64,000 nt of DNA from Montifringilla adamsi (GCA_017590115.1 JAGGNK010008781.1:8721371-8785370), one strand, 5' to 3'; shown: positions 26,301 to 39,734, numbered from the stretch's first letter. Numbers and translations: made by a program. The notes: a model not told the origin generated them from the letters alone.

Positions 26301-28859
26301 CTGGGCAGTTGCCCACAAGGCTTCAAACTGAGAGTCAGCAGGGAATGCCAGGCTTCCCTTCCCTGCCTTTGCTCCAGCACATGCAGGTTATTTTGGAGGA
26401 TGACTCCTTTGAAGAAGAAATAATGAACTGTGTGAATCAAACATTTTCACAGCAGTTGAAAACTGGAGATTGGCAGAAAAAGGGAGCAGGAAAATATTAA
26501 AGACAGTGTAGCAATAACAGGCAGGGAGTAAAGAGAGAGATGGGATAGAAGATAACAGGGTATGGGGTAGAGAACACAAGATAAGCAGGAAAATTAAGAT
26601 GAGGAAAGGAATGTGGAAAAATAGAGAGGTAAAGATTGAGAAATCTGTTTCACCAGGTAAGCAAGCTGAGCTGTCTCACTTTGGGAAAAGGGAAGGTTAG
26701 AACTGTTGACTGACCTCTGATGAAATCTAGCATGTACTTTCACAACCTCTTAATAAGAGCAGTAAAGTAGTTGTATTGCATAATGGTCTGAGAAATGGAT
26801 AGTTGTAACACATTCCAGCACTCCAGCTGTGCTGTCACTGCCAGGACACCAAACTCCTCGTACTGGGTACACTGGGGGTCTGGGGGGGCTGCTGCAGGTG
26901 CCTTTCTCAAGGCAGGCTGTGGCCAAGCCTCACAATTTTAGTGTTTTTCCCTGGAATCTCTGTTGGACTCCTACGTGTCCCTTAAATGCATGTTTCTTTC
27001 ATCTGAGGTTCTCTTATGGAGGTGAAAGAAAAGGTTTGGTGACCGGGTTTGGTGTTTAGCACTCATGGCATAATTGAAATTTTGGGACTTGAGGCTGCCA
27101 TAAAATTTGTCCAAGGAGTTGAAGGCCTGTGGCCAAACACTCACAGCTGATCTGTGGGTTTGTGGTGTGAATGTCCCTGTAAGTGAAGCCTGAAGAGCTG
27201 GGGGCTTCCCCCTATTCTTATCCTGAAAAATACCCTTAAATCTGTGTCCCACAGACATTTGCAATGGCCTCTCTGTGCATTCCAGACTTTACAGCTGGCT
27301 CTGAGGTGGGGTGACCACACTGCCAAACCCCAATGCCAATGGATACTTCCCAAAGGCAGAGCCTGAAAACTCCCAGGCTGTGTTTTGCTCCTGTGGTGGA
27401 GGAGCACACGGAAAGCATTTGTTAAGAAGTGATTCCACCTTCCTCATTGAGTGCTGCATTCTTTTATTCCTCCTTTACATCACACTTGCCTTGTCGTTGT
27501 TTATTTGGGCACAAAGTCTCCTGCACCTGCAATCCCATCACAAATCCTCTGCAGGAGAGTGTTTTTTTCCTCCTGATCCTGGAGGCGCTGCTGTGAGAAC
27601 CTGTGAGAGCACTCCCACAACTCTGCCCCAAGCTGGATGAACCCTGGGCTCAGGGAGCAAACCCCAGACCTGGAGCTGCTCTGCTTTTCCCTCATGCAAT
27701 CCCAAAACTGCTTCAAACCCCAGCAAAATTACACTGTGTGGTGTCATCTCACAGCCCCTGCCAGTGAATGTAAATGGCATAAAGAGCATGTGGAACAGAT
27801 GGAATGAGACATGCACGTAAAGAATTAAAGTATTTGTGAGGGAATTTGGCAAGGAGGTTGGAATGCTTCAAGCACTGTGTACGGGGGTGGAGGGAGGGAG
27901 ACCAGGATGAGTTGTGGGGGCCTCTATGCTGGTGATCCATTTCCTTCAGAAACAGTATGTGACCTATTTCTGTAATTGTGCTAAACATAGCAACAAATAT
28001 TCCCTTCTTCCCACCTTCCTTCGGGAAGCTTGACAACTTCTTTAGCTGGAGAAAATGTTTCCTTGAGGAAAAGCTGTGAGCTGCTTGATTTTACATTGAA
28101 ATATTAGATGAAAATAAAGAGAGCAAAGGGAAAAAGGAAGGTCTGGATGGGAATAGGATGGTCTGTTACAATCAGGGACAGTGCCCTCACCTGTGGGCAG
28201 TGCAGGGAAGCAGTGGGGAAACAATCTGCAGCTGTTAAATTCACTTACATGAAACGACTTGGAATTTTAATTTTGAAATGGCTTTATGGATAGGCTTAGG
28301 CCAATTATTTTAAAAATGACATTTTAGGAGATTTTATATACACACACAAAGAGTGACTTTGAGTGGTTCACCAAACTGGAAAGAAACAGGGTGAGATTTT
28401 ATGTAAAAGAGACACAGAAAAGCCTCTGGGAAATGGAATAAAAAGTATGGAATTCTGCAGACTTTCCTTTTACAATTGCTCAAAGCAAACTTGGTAACTC
28501 ACATTTTTGATCAATTCATTGTATAACCTTTATCTTGGAAGGTACCTCGAAGTTCATGATAATGGCTTGGATTGGCTTTGAGCAGAGAGCTCTCCATGCC
28601 ACAGGTAACACTCACACAGATCAGGGTGACAGTTTTGTAATCTCCAGTCTGTCTTTCTCAGAGAGAGGTGACAGAAGCTCTAAATCTGAGGATAAATGTT
28701 CTTGTTCGCTGCACAAAACATCTAAATTCAGAGATGGGAAAGGCAGAAGCTTTCCTGCAGCCACAGGAAAAGCTGAAATATTAACTAAACAGATTTTTGA
28801 AAGAAAAGAAGTGATGAGTTTTGAACAATGCAGACCAGCAGTTTAGGATAAGTTAACAC
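23313..28859. other. Intergenic, no gene seen
   Basis: Unique sequence without a convincing exon, RNA gene or recent mobile element. Reading frames of 90-128 codons occur in its GC-richer patches (25.7-26.1 kb, 27.1-28.0 kb) but lack domains, conserved-looking starts or splice context. Confidence 0.5.
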
Positions 28860-29420
28860 CTGATGGTTTTCATTAAATCCATAACATTTCTCGTGGTGCT
28901 ACTGGACTTTAAAGGAAGCCCCCAGCCAGTGAGTTTGCCCCAAAAGAAATCTTGAAACAACAGTATGAATAGAAGATACCAGTCAGGTTTCCCCTGATAA
29001 TCATAAAAGGCTCAAATTACCTTCCTTTCCATCCCCAAAGGGGGCATAAATACTTCATTTATGAGATTGTTTACGCATGACTAATCTATTTCTACTTGCT
29101 AATTGTAATGACTAATGTGTGTTACAAGACAAATATTAGCTTGTAATAATACCTGAACAAGTAGATTTATAAGCGTTAAGGAAAAATACAAATAATTAGC
29201 AGAAGCTGACTGGCATTATCGTCTAATTAAGTGTAAAGACACTTTCTATGTGAAAGCAAAAGCCTGAAGATTTCTCAAGAAGCTGTAGGAATAACTAGGC
29301 CATGCTGCTGTTCTCTTGATAAAAGGGCAGGAGTCAGGTAATATTTAATTTTCACGGGAGCTGCATTCAGTCACGCTTCCCCCACTGACGTCAGTGCAAG
29401 AAAAGCACTTTCAGCCTGTT
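28860..29420. promoter_or_regulatory. Candidate conserved non-coding or enhancer block
   Basis: The block has no repeats and many developmental-type motifs. These include a forkhead-type TGTTTAC at 29,068, TGACTAAT at 29,078 and again at 29,109, TAATTG at 29,100, TAATTA at 29,193 and 29,224, and a full CRE TGACGTCA at 29,386. The CRE sits inside a 14-bp perfect palindrome (29,383-29,396). Upstream deserts of MED13L and TBX genes are known to carry conserved enhancers. That this block is one is inference from motif density alone. Confidence 0.3.
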
Positions 29421-30261
29421 CCTACCTGCTGAGGCCATATGTCCACTGGGAAGAATTTGGCAGACATCTCCAAGTAGAAGTAATTACAAGAGACAGGAGC
29501 AGCCCAGAGAGCAGAGTTTGGGAGTTATTTCTGCACTGCCCAGCTCCCTGCCTACAGCTCCCAGAGAGGGAGTGCAGCTCACCAAGCACTGGGTGTGATA
29601 CACAGACATACTTCTGGGCTGCTTTGTTTAAATTAAATGTGAAAACCCTCTTCTTTAAAAGTGGGTTCTCTTTAGGTGAGGTGGAACACCACCTCACTTA
29701 TTCCAGCCTATGGAATATGTCTGCAATTTCTGGAGATTCCATTATAAGGGGCAGATGGACCAGAGGGATTTTCCAACCGCTACAACGTAAATTTTGTGTT
29801 CAGGTCAAAGCAGCACAGCTCATATTATATATGAAAACTGGATATAAAGGGGCACCATTGAGTGTGGTACCTCCTGAAGGAACTATGAGGGCTTACAGGC
29901 CAGAAACTCCCATGGATTGTGCCCTCCTTGCCTGAGAGGCAGGACTGGAGGAGTGATTCCCAGACTGTCCTGGGTGGAGAGATAGCTGGTTAATCCCAGG
30001 CTGGAGCCAGAGCACACACAGGGAGCAGGCAGCACCAGTGATGGGAGAATTTGACCTCAAGAAGCAAGCTGGGGCAGAAGTGTGACACTGTGACACAGGG
30101 GCTGAAAATTGATGGCAGTTGGCTCCAAAGGGACAAATTGGCTCTAAGGGTACAAATTGGATTTTGGCTCATAAATGGTGTAATTACCTCAAAAATAGTA
30201 TTCTAGAGTAACTTGTTACAGTAATAATGTAATCCTTCATTCACCATCTGTGAGTAGCACC

Positions 30262-30378
30262 TGAAACATTTGACCTGTATCACAGACAGGCAGCCAGGAG
30301 TCTTGCCTGAAACCACAAAGTGAGCTGAGGGTTGTGCTGGAATTGTTACCCAGCTCTCATGCTTCCAAATCCTTCCTT
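30262..30378 (-). mobile_element. Possible MIR-like SINE relic
   Basis: GTCTTGCCTGAAACCACAAA followed by GTGAGCTGAGGGTTGTGCTG and TTACCCAGCTCTC resembles the reverse complement of the MIR 3' half (CTTGCC..GGTCACACAG..AACCCAG pattern). It is heavily diverged. Confidence 0.5.
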
Positions 30379-33300
30379 CCATTTTGACATCATCCAAGTT
30401 TTCAGTATTCTGATAAGTGATTGGAATAGTTCACACGGAGGGACAGGATGAGGATCTCCTCCCTGGCAGGTACCACAGGGACACGAGGGGTGTGTCTGAC
30501 CTCCAGCCGCAAATAATTCCAATGCCTGGATGTAGACTGGGAATGTACTCCTCCTGCAAGCCAGGGTCTGCACCCAGTTGAATCTTAGCAAAGATTTTGT
30601 GCATTTACAATGTAAAAACAAGAAAACAATGATTTGTGTGCCTTCATCCAGTCCATCTTAGTGGCTTAATATTGAGACCTAGAGATTCAGTAGAATTGCT
30701 ACTCCTAAGTTTCTCCTTTTACTCAAACTCTACAGTTCTGATGTGAGTTTAGATTTTACACAAACACATTTCTTCCAAATACGGATTTGGAACACCAACT
30801 GTGTTTTGTCAAAATACTGTATTAGCTTGAAGGTGTAGAATAGAATTTAGGCTCTGCAGAGCGCTGTGACTTGTAGCTTTGTCAATCATTTAAAAAAATC
30901 TCTTTAGCAAAAGCAAGCACATTTCAGAATAAGTTTGTATCCATCAAGCCACAGATCAGCAAGTGCAAACAGCACTTGTTTCCAAATATGAGGAGGAGGG
31001 TTTGTTTAAATCAGCAGAGCTGGTATTTGTCCACTTTAGGTCCGTGTGCCAGAAAACTGACGGTCACCTTTGATTAGACTGGACCAGGATCCTCTGTGAT
31101 TTCAGAAAATACAGGGCTCATGTGAACCATTCCATCAGGAGGCGAACCTTGGGGAGGCAGGGACAGCTCCTTGGTTTGCACCAGGGAACACTTTCCTGCC
31201 AGGACTGGGTCAGTGTTACCCTTTCCATCTCCTTTGCAAACCCACTCCAATTTTTAATTTTTCTTCTGCATAAAATCTCAGTCAAAGGATTTTCAGCCAA
31301 AATGATTGGCTGAGAGGGATTGCAGGTATTCATTCTGTTGTGACTTAAACGAGGCCAAGAGGCTGCAGGCTCCACACAGGAAAATAATAAATATCCTTGT
31401 GTAATTCATTTCTTCTTATGTCAAGGAAAGACAAACATTTCAGTTTCTTCCTGAAATGAGTGTCAGAAAAATCCAAAAAAGCAATATTCACAGGGCTTCA
31501 GGAAAACAGAAGGCTGAACAGATATCTCTAAACTGAAAGATAGGCTCCCTTTACACAAATATTTCAAGGCATGGATAGTTTCTTGAGTAATCAAGAAAGC
31601 AATTGATTAAATTAAAAGCAGTTGAAATATTTTATTGTATATGAGTATATTATCTTCTAAGGTGAATATTTTAAATTTTTGATAATAGGAGTGGTAGCAA
31701 AATAAGATTTGCTCTGTAATTCCATTGTAAATTAGGGCATGTGCAACTTAAAACCTCAGAAAAATGCATTGTTTCTGTTAATAGGGCTTGGAAACAGGGA
31801 TGTCAACACAGGGCATCTCTGGAAGTCCTTATGGCTCTAATTCCTTTATTCCTTCTCATAATTTCAGAGAAAGCTTTCAGCACAACATTTATCTGCAGCT
31901 GATGGATCACTGAATGCTTACAGCTGAAAAAAATGAACATCAAAGATATCCAGTAAATTATTTTAATGGTTGGATCTTTACCAGAGTGAGCTTCGCCTTT
32001 TGGATGTTTTGTTTCCCATAAAAATACAGTTCATATATGTTCTGAAGGCAGAATTTAGCCAGAGCTGACTATTTGCTTTGATTTACATTTCTTATAAGTG
32101 AGCTGTGAGTGAACTTGACAGCTCCATGGCCGAAGGGAAGTCCTGATACCGAGGTTCCAGAACAAAAGGGCCTTAATGAGGTCACAGTGGTAACAGAATG
32201 TAAAACAGAACATTTCTTATTCAATCTCATTATTACTGATGAGACTTCACTGGGTTGTTCAGGCTCCAGTTTGGAATGGGGTGAGGGGAAGCAAAGACAG
32301 AAGGAAGAACAGATCTAAATGTGAATAATATAGAAATTATTACAAATATCCCAATGTGTGTGCCTGAGTGAAATGCAGGGACATGGCTATTTGCATTTTA
32401 GTCAGTACACCTGACACTGAGCAGCTGGTTTAGTCTGTGGGTGTTTTCAGGGCTATGACCTGAACCTCAATCTCTCTTTAAATGGTGAAGTCCATGGCAG
32501 TGACATCTACTCCAAACCCTCTGATCTCCACCCCATAAATGCTCGCTGACTGTACAGCTGCCCTCCCCTCTTCAGATCCCAAACCTGTGGAATGGTTTGT
32601 TCTCTTTTCAGTTTACAACATAGTCTTGTGCTCTCAGAAATCAAGATGTACAAAATTTAAGAGCACAACAATAAAATATATTTTAATGACAAGAAAAATA
32701 AATCTAGAGGGAAGAGAACAGGATAAATTGGCAATTCCTATTAAATAGTGCCTATAAGGATCTGAATTTGAACAAAAGAATCTGCACAGTGGTTGATGAT
32801 GGCCTGAAGCTCCAGAGCTGTTGCCTAGAAAGTGTTTTTTATACCTTTCCAGACTGTGGTAACTGTTTCCACCTATGGATATTTGAAGAAGTAATTGTTG
32901 GAAGATAACAGAAGGCAAAGAGCTGCATTAATCCAGACTCTGATGTGTCACTGATCATAGACAGGGGTCACAGTTTTTATTCATCTTTTTTATAACATTA
33001 TTTGAGAATGACTTTCAAAAACCCCAAAGATTTCTTAAGACTTAAAAGAAAAACTTCACCTTATCTTTTCCCACCACAGGAAAAGAAAATTATCTTTAGA
33101 ATTAAAAAAAAATATTTGGAGTGATGAATTTCATTTGCCCATTCTTTTCCTGCACTTTGTCCACAAAGGCCATACTGGCAGATTAATTTTTTGTTTGTTT
33201 TAATTTTAAACTGCAAAGTAAACCTTGTAAGTTTGGCAGGAGAAGCCCTTAGATATTTCAGTGCAATACTTCTCAATTCTTGTTTTTATAGTCATAAACA

Positions 33301-36300
33301 CCTTCTAGTGCCAGAGGGGAAGAGGACTTTAATCCAGATAAAATAAGATTCTTAAACCCTGAAAACTGTACTCAGATTTATGGGCCAATTTTAATATTTG
33401 GGCTCCCATGCCAAAGCTGCACATTCCACATGTGCAGCTCAGGGTGTTGCCTGGCTGATTGCAGGGTCATGGCACACCAAGCTGCAGCACCCATCCAGAG
33501 TTACCCCACAACCTATTCCAACATATGAACTCCAAGTTTTGTTCTCAGAATGTGTTTGCCAAATGTTATTTCCATATTTACTTTGCCTTTTTGACTTAAA
33601 TATTTTTTTCTCTTGTAGTATTTTTATCCTGTGTCTTATTTAACACCTTTTAATAAGCTGAATTCTTACCAAGCGAGCACAACAACATCTGAAAGATGAA
33701 ATCTCTCTCTTTGATGGTATGAAACCATGACCCAACAGGCCCATCCTCTGCCTGCAGGGCTACTGGGAGCTTCATGTTAGATTATTAAATCCTTCAGAAA
33801 CTCAGGTATGTTTATTCCTAATGCAAGGTATCTCGCCAAATCACCATTCTTTCCTCTTTTGAGTGCAAAAATAATTTACAATTTAAAAGTATTTGCCATT
33901 TAGCTCTGCCTAAATCACACTCCCTTTTTACTCCTGAGTAGTTTCAGTTGTCATTTGCTTCTCTCTGTTTTTCCAAGCAGCTCATTTGCTTTGGTTCTAC
34001 AGAATATTTAAATGTCAAGTTGCAATAGTGTCTCACAGAAACCAACAGGACAAGCTGGAGCACAAAACTGTTCCTCACTTCCACTTGAAAATAATCTCCT
34101 TCCTCTGCCTTCCTTGCAAGGTCTTCTGGCCAGTTCTCTGTCCCACTTGCACCTGAAGCTCCCAAAGCCTCTGTGAAACACAGACCATTCTTATTATTTC
34201 TTTTTAAAAAATCGAGTGAAAACCTGCTCACAGGTTTTGACACATTTTGACTGTCAAATGGGTCAGCATATATGGGACTGCCTGAAGCTTGATTTTTAAA
34301 TCTTATCTCTATTTCCAACAACTTCTATTTTTTAGCATTACACTTGCTTGAAAGTAACAGTTTGCATTTACTACTTGCTTCATCCCTACCAGTTATACCT
34401 GAAATGTCATCTAAATATCACAGAGATGTAGGGAAGGAATCAATCTACTCTGCTCCTGAACTGTTTTTATCCTTTCATCCACAGCCACATTTCTAGAGAT
34501 TTTCTCGGATTCATTGCTGGCAGTTTAAACTTCACACAGACAAATTTAGCCATCCTTTTTTCCGGGCTGCCTCACACTTTCATCACCAGTACAGGCACCC
34601 AGCTACAAGCATTGCTCTTCAGAAGGAGCTGGGCACCTTTGGTACCTTCCTTTCTTTCACTGTTCCTTCTCTGTCCATGCCACTCCTCCCTGCTCTCACT
34701 GAGCTCCTGCTGCTCCTCCATCCGTAGCAGTCAGAGATGATCTTTTCTCTTTCTAGAAAGCACAAGATTGTTTATCTCCCCTTGCATGCCTCTGCTTCCT
34801 TTCCTGCCTCTCTTCTATCTTTTACAACCCAGAGAACAAGCGTCTTCTAAGATCATTTGTCTGTTTTTTGATAAAAATATGGGAGCACATCTGCTCCTGA
34901 GTCAGCTTAGACATCTCATTCTTGTCATTAGAACTGGAGTATTAATTTAAACTTTTTCTCTTCTCACTTTCCTAATGATGTGACCTTCAGATAATGGAAG
35001 TCCTCTACAACTGTTTGCAGATTTCTTTCAACATTATCTTGGAGGTGGAAAAACTTCCCCAGATTGGCTTTCCAGGTCATTAATCTTTCCTCAAACTAGT
35101 CTGTAATAGGCACTGTTAGTACAGGATCGAGACAAGCAAATAAAATAACTCTCAGGGAATTTGCATGTGTAGGACTCCCAGGAGGATGTGGAACCCTTGA
35201 CAAGGTTGGCTGATTCAAAGACCATGGTCTGATCACTGGCAGGACCTAAACTATGGGTCTGCTTTGCAAAAAAACCTTTTACTGATGTTTTTAATTTTCT
35301 TCTAGAAGTACACATCCCTTCAGCAAATCAATATGTTCTTTTAAAAATCAGATAACTTTTTATTTTTATCAGGATTAAATAAACCTGCTAATGTAGCTAT
35401 TCCTGTATTTTAATAAAATTAAATGCAAGTTTACAGGCAATCTGTATCATGTTTAAAAAAAGAACTATTGGGTATTAGTTTGTTTTGTGAATTTTAAAAT
35501 TATTTTGATGTTAAAATTAGTTGTTGTTAATTAAGCCAGTAAATTAATTTGGCTGGTTTGGTTTTGGATTTTTTTCCTCTTAAGTCTCCAATTTGTGGAA
35601 GTAAAATTTTGGTTTAAGAACAAAATAATTTTGAGTTGTTGTTTATAAACTCTTGAAAAAAAAAAGTAAGTATTGAATGAATTGAAAAACACTTAAGAAC
35701 TTCATGCTATCTCATAAAAAGTGGACAATGAGACGGCTGAGAACATGCCTGGAGTGAGGCTACTCAGCTGTGCTGTATCACGAGAACATACAAAAAGAGA
35801 TTACATAAATCATGGTCAAAATCTTCTAAAATTCTGTGACTTTTAATCCTTGACAATGAACTTGCTCACTTGAATACAATTTATTTAAGGGCAACCCAAG
35901 AGCAGGAGCAAACAGATTTGTTTAATTTTTTGCTTTTTCCTACATGGAACAGTTGGAGATCACTTGCTTGTGTGATATTCATAATTTGGTTATCATATCA
36001 TCCTCTCCTCCCTATTCTTTCCATTACAGGGGAGGAAAACACAGAAAACAGTAAAAATAATACTTGATTAAATGAGACACAAAGCAATCCTTAGTGGCAC
36101 TGCAGCCACTGGACTTTGTTCCAGTGAGTAACCATAATGTTCAGCTAAAATGCATGGAAAAATATGTTTCACCTGGAGATGAGTTGTCTTTGTCATGGAA
36201 TGTTCAGTGCTGCTGAGTTTTGACATGGGCAAAGCTTGGCTGAACTCCAGTTCTGCTCCTGGTGTGAGAAGGGCCAAATTCTACACCCAGGGACAGGAAA

Positions 36301-37307
36301 GCCCTGTCTGAGCCTGCTGCTCCAGCCAGCTGTGTTCCTCCAGGAAATGCTCTTCCCATGGGCTGCATGTACAGCAAAGGGGCCAGACTTTGGGACAAAA
36401 CAAAGCCAAGCTCCAGTTCACTATTCCATCTTTGCTGGAGCCTCCTGTGACACCTTTGTGTCTTCCCCCATGTCTAGTTTGAAGTTTAAGCAGCACCTGC
36501 TGGTGAAAGCAAAGGCTACGGAAGTGCTGAGCCATCCTCCTGGAAGAGCAGGTTTCACCATTGCTCTGAGCTCTGGGTAACTTGTTCTAGAATGGAGTAA
36601 GCTGGGCTATCACTGTTTGGAGTAATTTTGTCAAGGTGAGGGCTGGCTCATTCTCAGCTCTTTTTGCTGAAGGCTGAGACTGACCCAGCTGATCTCCACG
36701 AGCCTGGGAACTTTCAGTGGCTAAACTTTGGAATTGCAAATTAATCCATTGAGAGCATTAGTTAAGACTGTATCTTCCCACTATGGAAAAATGGTTATTT
36801 TGTATAGTAGAAACCCCAGTGTTACTCTTCATGTTAATTGACTTTTGAAAAGAGGTAAAAGAAAACAGGGAATAAAACTGGAATGCCCTGAGTTGAGGAA
36901 CGCGTTCCACCACATACCATCTCAGGTAATTATGCACAAGGAAGTGTCACTTGTGTGTGATATCTGTAAGTAGAACGGTGTCTGTTTGAAATAGTGCTGC
37001 TGTCAGGGACAGCAAGGGAACTTCCCTAGTCTGGTACTGGGAAGGGAAGGATTAGGCTGTAATGATTTCCCTTCTCTGTGATAACTGAATGCAATATAAA
37101 GTCAAGTACCTGGCAAAGGGTACTTGAAAAGAAATTTTACCTTTTTTTCAGTTTAAAGCCAAAATGGACTTGGCAGCACAGGGCCGTGGTCAAAATGTGT
37201 GACCAGTACTGATTCCAAAATACAAGAACCAGCTACTCAAATTCAGAACATTGCCACAAAACAGGTAATTGAATTGCATTGCATGATTTTTATTAAAACT
37301 AAAGGAG
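30379..37307. other. Intergenic, AT-rich, no gene seen
   Basis: About 7 kb of unique sequence. It contains strongly AT-rich stretches (31.4-31.75 kb, 35.3-35.7 kb) and no supported exon, RNA gene or recent CR1 copy. Confidence 0.5.
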
Positions 37308-37541
37308 GGGAGATTTAGATTGGATGGCTGGAGGAAATTTCTTATGGTGAGGGTGGGCAGGCCCTGGCACAGGGTGCCCAGAGCAGCTGTGGCTGCCCCA
37401 CCCCTGGAAGTGTCCAAGGCCAGGTGGGATGGGGCTGGGAGCAGCCTGGGACAGTGGAAGGTGTCTCTGCCCATGGCAGGGGGTGGCACTGGATGAGTTT
37501 TAAGGCCCCTCCCAACCCAGGCCATTCTACGATTTCACAAT
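37308..37541 (+). mobile_element. CR1 LINE 3' end
   Basis: Sense CR1 with blocks GATTTAGATTGGATGGCTGG, GGTGAGGGTGGGCAGGCCCT, CAGAGCAGCTGTGGCTGCCC and GGCCAGGTGGGATGGGGCTG. It ends at CCATTCTACGATTTCACAAT, a degenerate terminal octamer. It is relatively well preserved, so comparatively young among the copies here. Confidence 0.94.
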
Positions 37542-38878
37542 TTTTAATGTATAAAGTATTTAACATTCATAAGAGTACTGGAAGGTGGCCAAAGCAGCGC
37601 AGCATGAGTATGTTAACATTTCTCCTCACAAAAATGGACCTGAATCATCAATGGACCCCACATTTTCCTGACAAAATAAAGCATAATAAGTCACCACTAC
37701 TTGAAAGATCCAGATAAGAGGAATGGTGCTGACTGGAAACACCATTTGGAGGCTAAGCAGCATATGGAAGGAACAAGAATTCTGCAGAGTCCAATCCTGC
37801 ACAGTATTTATCTGGGTAAGCAATAACACAATTTGCAATTCCAAAATATTTTCTATAATAAGAAAATAATATTTTTTTCCATGGTAATGGATGTTCTTTT
37901 ATTCCAGAAATGGGATGGATACTTCATCAAATGGTTTGTTGTCCCTGGGCCTCCTGTAGCGATAGGATGGGTGTGTGGTGCTGCAGTGGAGTTACAAAAG
38001 CTGTACTATTTTAATGCGGAAGGATGTGGTTTGGGGTTGGTTAATACACATTGCTTGACATATTTACAAGTGTCAGATTGTGTTCTCTGTTTATAAGACT
38101 TGTGCCAAAAGGAAGGGGAGTAACATGGGCCAAAGTACTTCCCTGATTGCGGGTGCCAGGACGTAACAAGCAGTTTCAAGGCTGTGACACTTGGACTGAA
38201 TAAATTGCAATTGTAACTGAACTTGAATAATTTGTATTTGAAAACATTTTTCCTCACAGTATAGGCCCAGTCTTTGCAAGAGAGAATTCCTGCTTGATGT
38301 GGCAGGGAAGGGATTGAATGGATGATGGATTTGTCAGAGGAAACACACACAGAGTAAGAACTCTGAGCTGCGTGGAAATTTTCTTTTGGCTTAAATTCTG
38401 TTTCTTACTCTGTGTACGTAATTCAGGTAAATGTGATGCCTGTTTGTGGGAGAGATTTGTTACTATGAGGTAAATCCAAACAAACTCCAGTCAGCCATTG
38501 CAAGAGATGCTAATCTTAATTTATTGCCAAGAAAAGTAAATTGCAAAAAAGACGCTTAAATGAGATTAAAATCATGATAAGGAAAGCTGCCATTGAGCAC
38601 TGAGTAAGAACTTTTTCCACTGAATCACATAATTGAAAATGTGCTGCATTTCTCTACTGAAGCTTAAGCTGAAATGCTCAATATCTTCACCTGGTAAGCA
38701 CCATATTTGCTTTCTACCACCTGTGGAACTCTCCAGCCAGGAAGAAACTCGGGCAGGTGAGCTTAAATCTGCTCCCACTGGTTCAAATCAACGGGTCATT
38801 GCAAACAATACAAACATTATTTGTGATGAATTATCTCTTTTAAACCGAGTATCTTTTTCTTGCATGGTGCTGACTTAA
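37542..38878. other. Intergenic, no gene seen
   Basis: Unique sequence leading toward the MED13L CpG island. No supported feature. Confidence 0.5.
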
Positions 38879-38935
38879 GAGTTGGACTCCATGACCCTTG
38901 CGGGCCCCTTGCAACTCGGAATAATCTGTGGCTCT
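38879..38935 (+). mobile_element. CR1 LINE terminal tail fragment
   Basis: GAGTTGGACTCCATGACCCT, then TGCGGGCCCCTTGCAACTCG and GAATAATCTGTG, is the last 55 or so bases of the CR1 subtype whose sense tail reads GAGTTGGACTTGATGATCCT. It is a short 5'-truncated insertion or remnant. Confidence 0.8.
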
Positions 38936-39269
38936 TCTTCAGACCGTGAATTTCATTTGTTTATCTAACTCAGGTGTTTTCGAACTCCCTTTATAGAAAA
39001 CTGACATCAGGCAATGTCCTCGAAGCTGTTTCAGGGGACCGCGGGGCGGCCCCGGGGCTGTGCAGAACGTGGGGTTAAACTCGGCTGTGAAGGGGAGCTC
39101 GGCGAGCTCTGACGCGGCAGTGACCACGGACGAGTTTTGAGGCCTTTTAGAAATTACTTTCAGCGCTCTCAGGTGCTGGGGAAACCCTCCGGTGAACCTC
39201 GGGATGGTCGGGATCGTGATTCCCCCGTGACTGGCACTTCCCTCCCGCGGACGGGACAGGGTCCCCGTG

Positions 39270-39678
39270 CCACGGAACATCCCGAGGTGGAAGGGACCCA
39301 CCGGGATCATCCATCAGCTCCTGGCCCTGCCAGGGCCACCCCAAAGTCCCGTCCCTTGCATTCCTGAGGGCATTCTCCGAGAACACCTGGAGCTCTGGCA
39401 GCCTCGGGGCCGTGCCCGAAGAAAAAGAAAACCTTTCCCAAATGTCTGGGCAGCACGTTTGTTTTTTTGCTTTTCCTTGATGGGTAATAAGAGAATTCTG
39501 TGTGGTACAGAGACAGTAAATGGTAACTTTTCTTATCCAGTTCTTTATTTATTTAGTGAAAAAAAAAAAAAAAAAGCCCCTTTGGTAAACTTGTAACATC
39601 ACAGAGTGAAACTTTGTTTCCTTTTCCAGTGAGACACTGGTTTTCTTATGTCCCGTGGTACTTTGTGGCTTTCAAGTG
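39270..39678 (-). repeat. Duplicated CR1-plus-unique module, copy A
   Basis: The first part (about 39,270-39,466) is an antisense CR1 3' end with blocks GGAAGGGACCCACCGGGATC, GGAGCTCTGGCAGCCTCGGG and AAAACCTTTCCCAAATGTCT. The following 230 bp or so is not recognisable CR1 yet matches copy B (58,515-58,943) block by block. Shared blocks include TTCCTTGATG, AAGAGAATT, CACTGGTTTTCTTA and GTGGTACTTTGTG. Copy A carries a 17-A tract (39,559-39,575) where B has A-rich sequence. It lacks about 25 bp of CR1 present in B. The similarity stops abruptly near 39,678, against the GC-rich island core. Confidence 0.85.
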
Positions 39679-39734
39679 GTCCCCGGGGAGCCCGCTGAGT
39701 GTCCGAGCCCCCTCTGTGGGCAGAGCCCCGCGCT

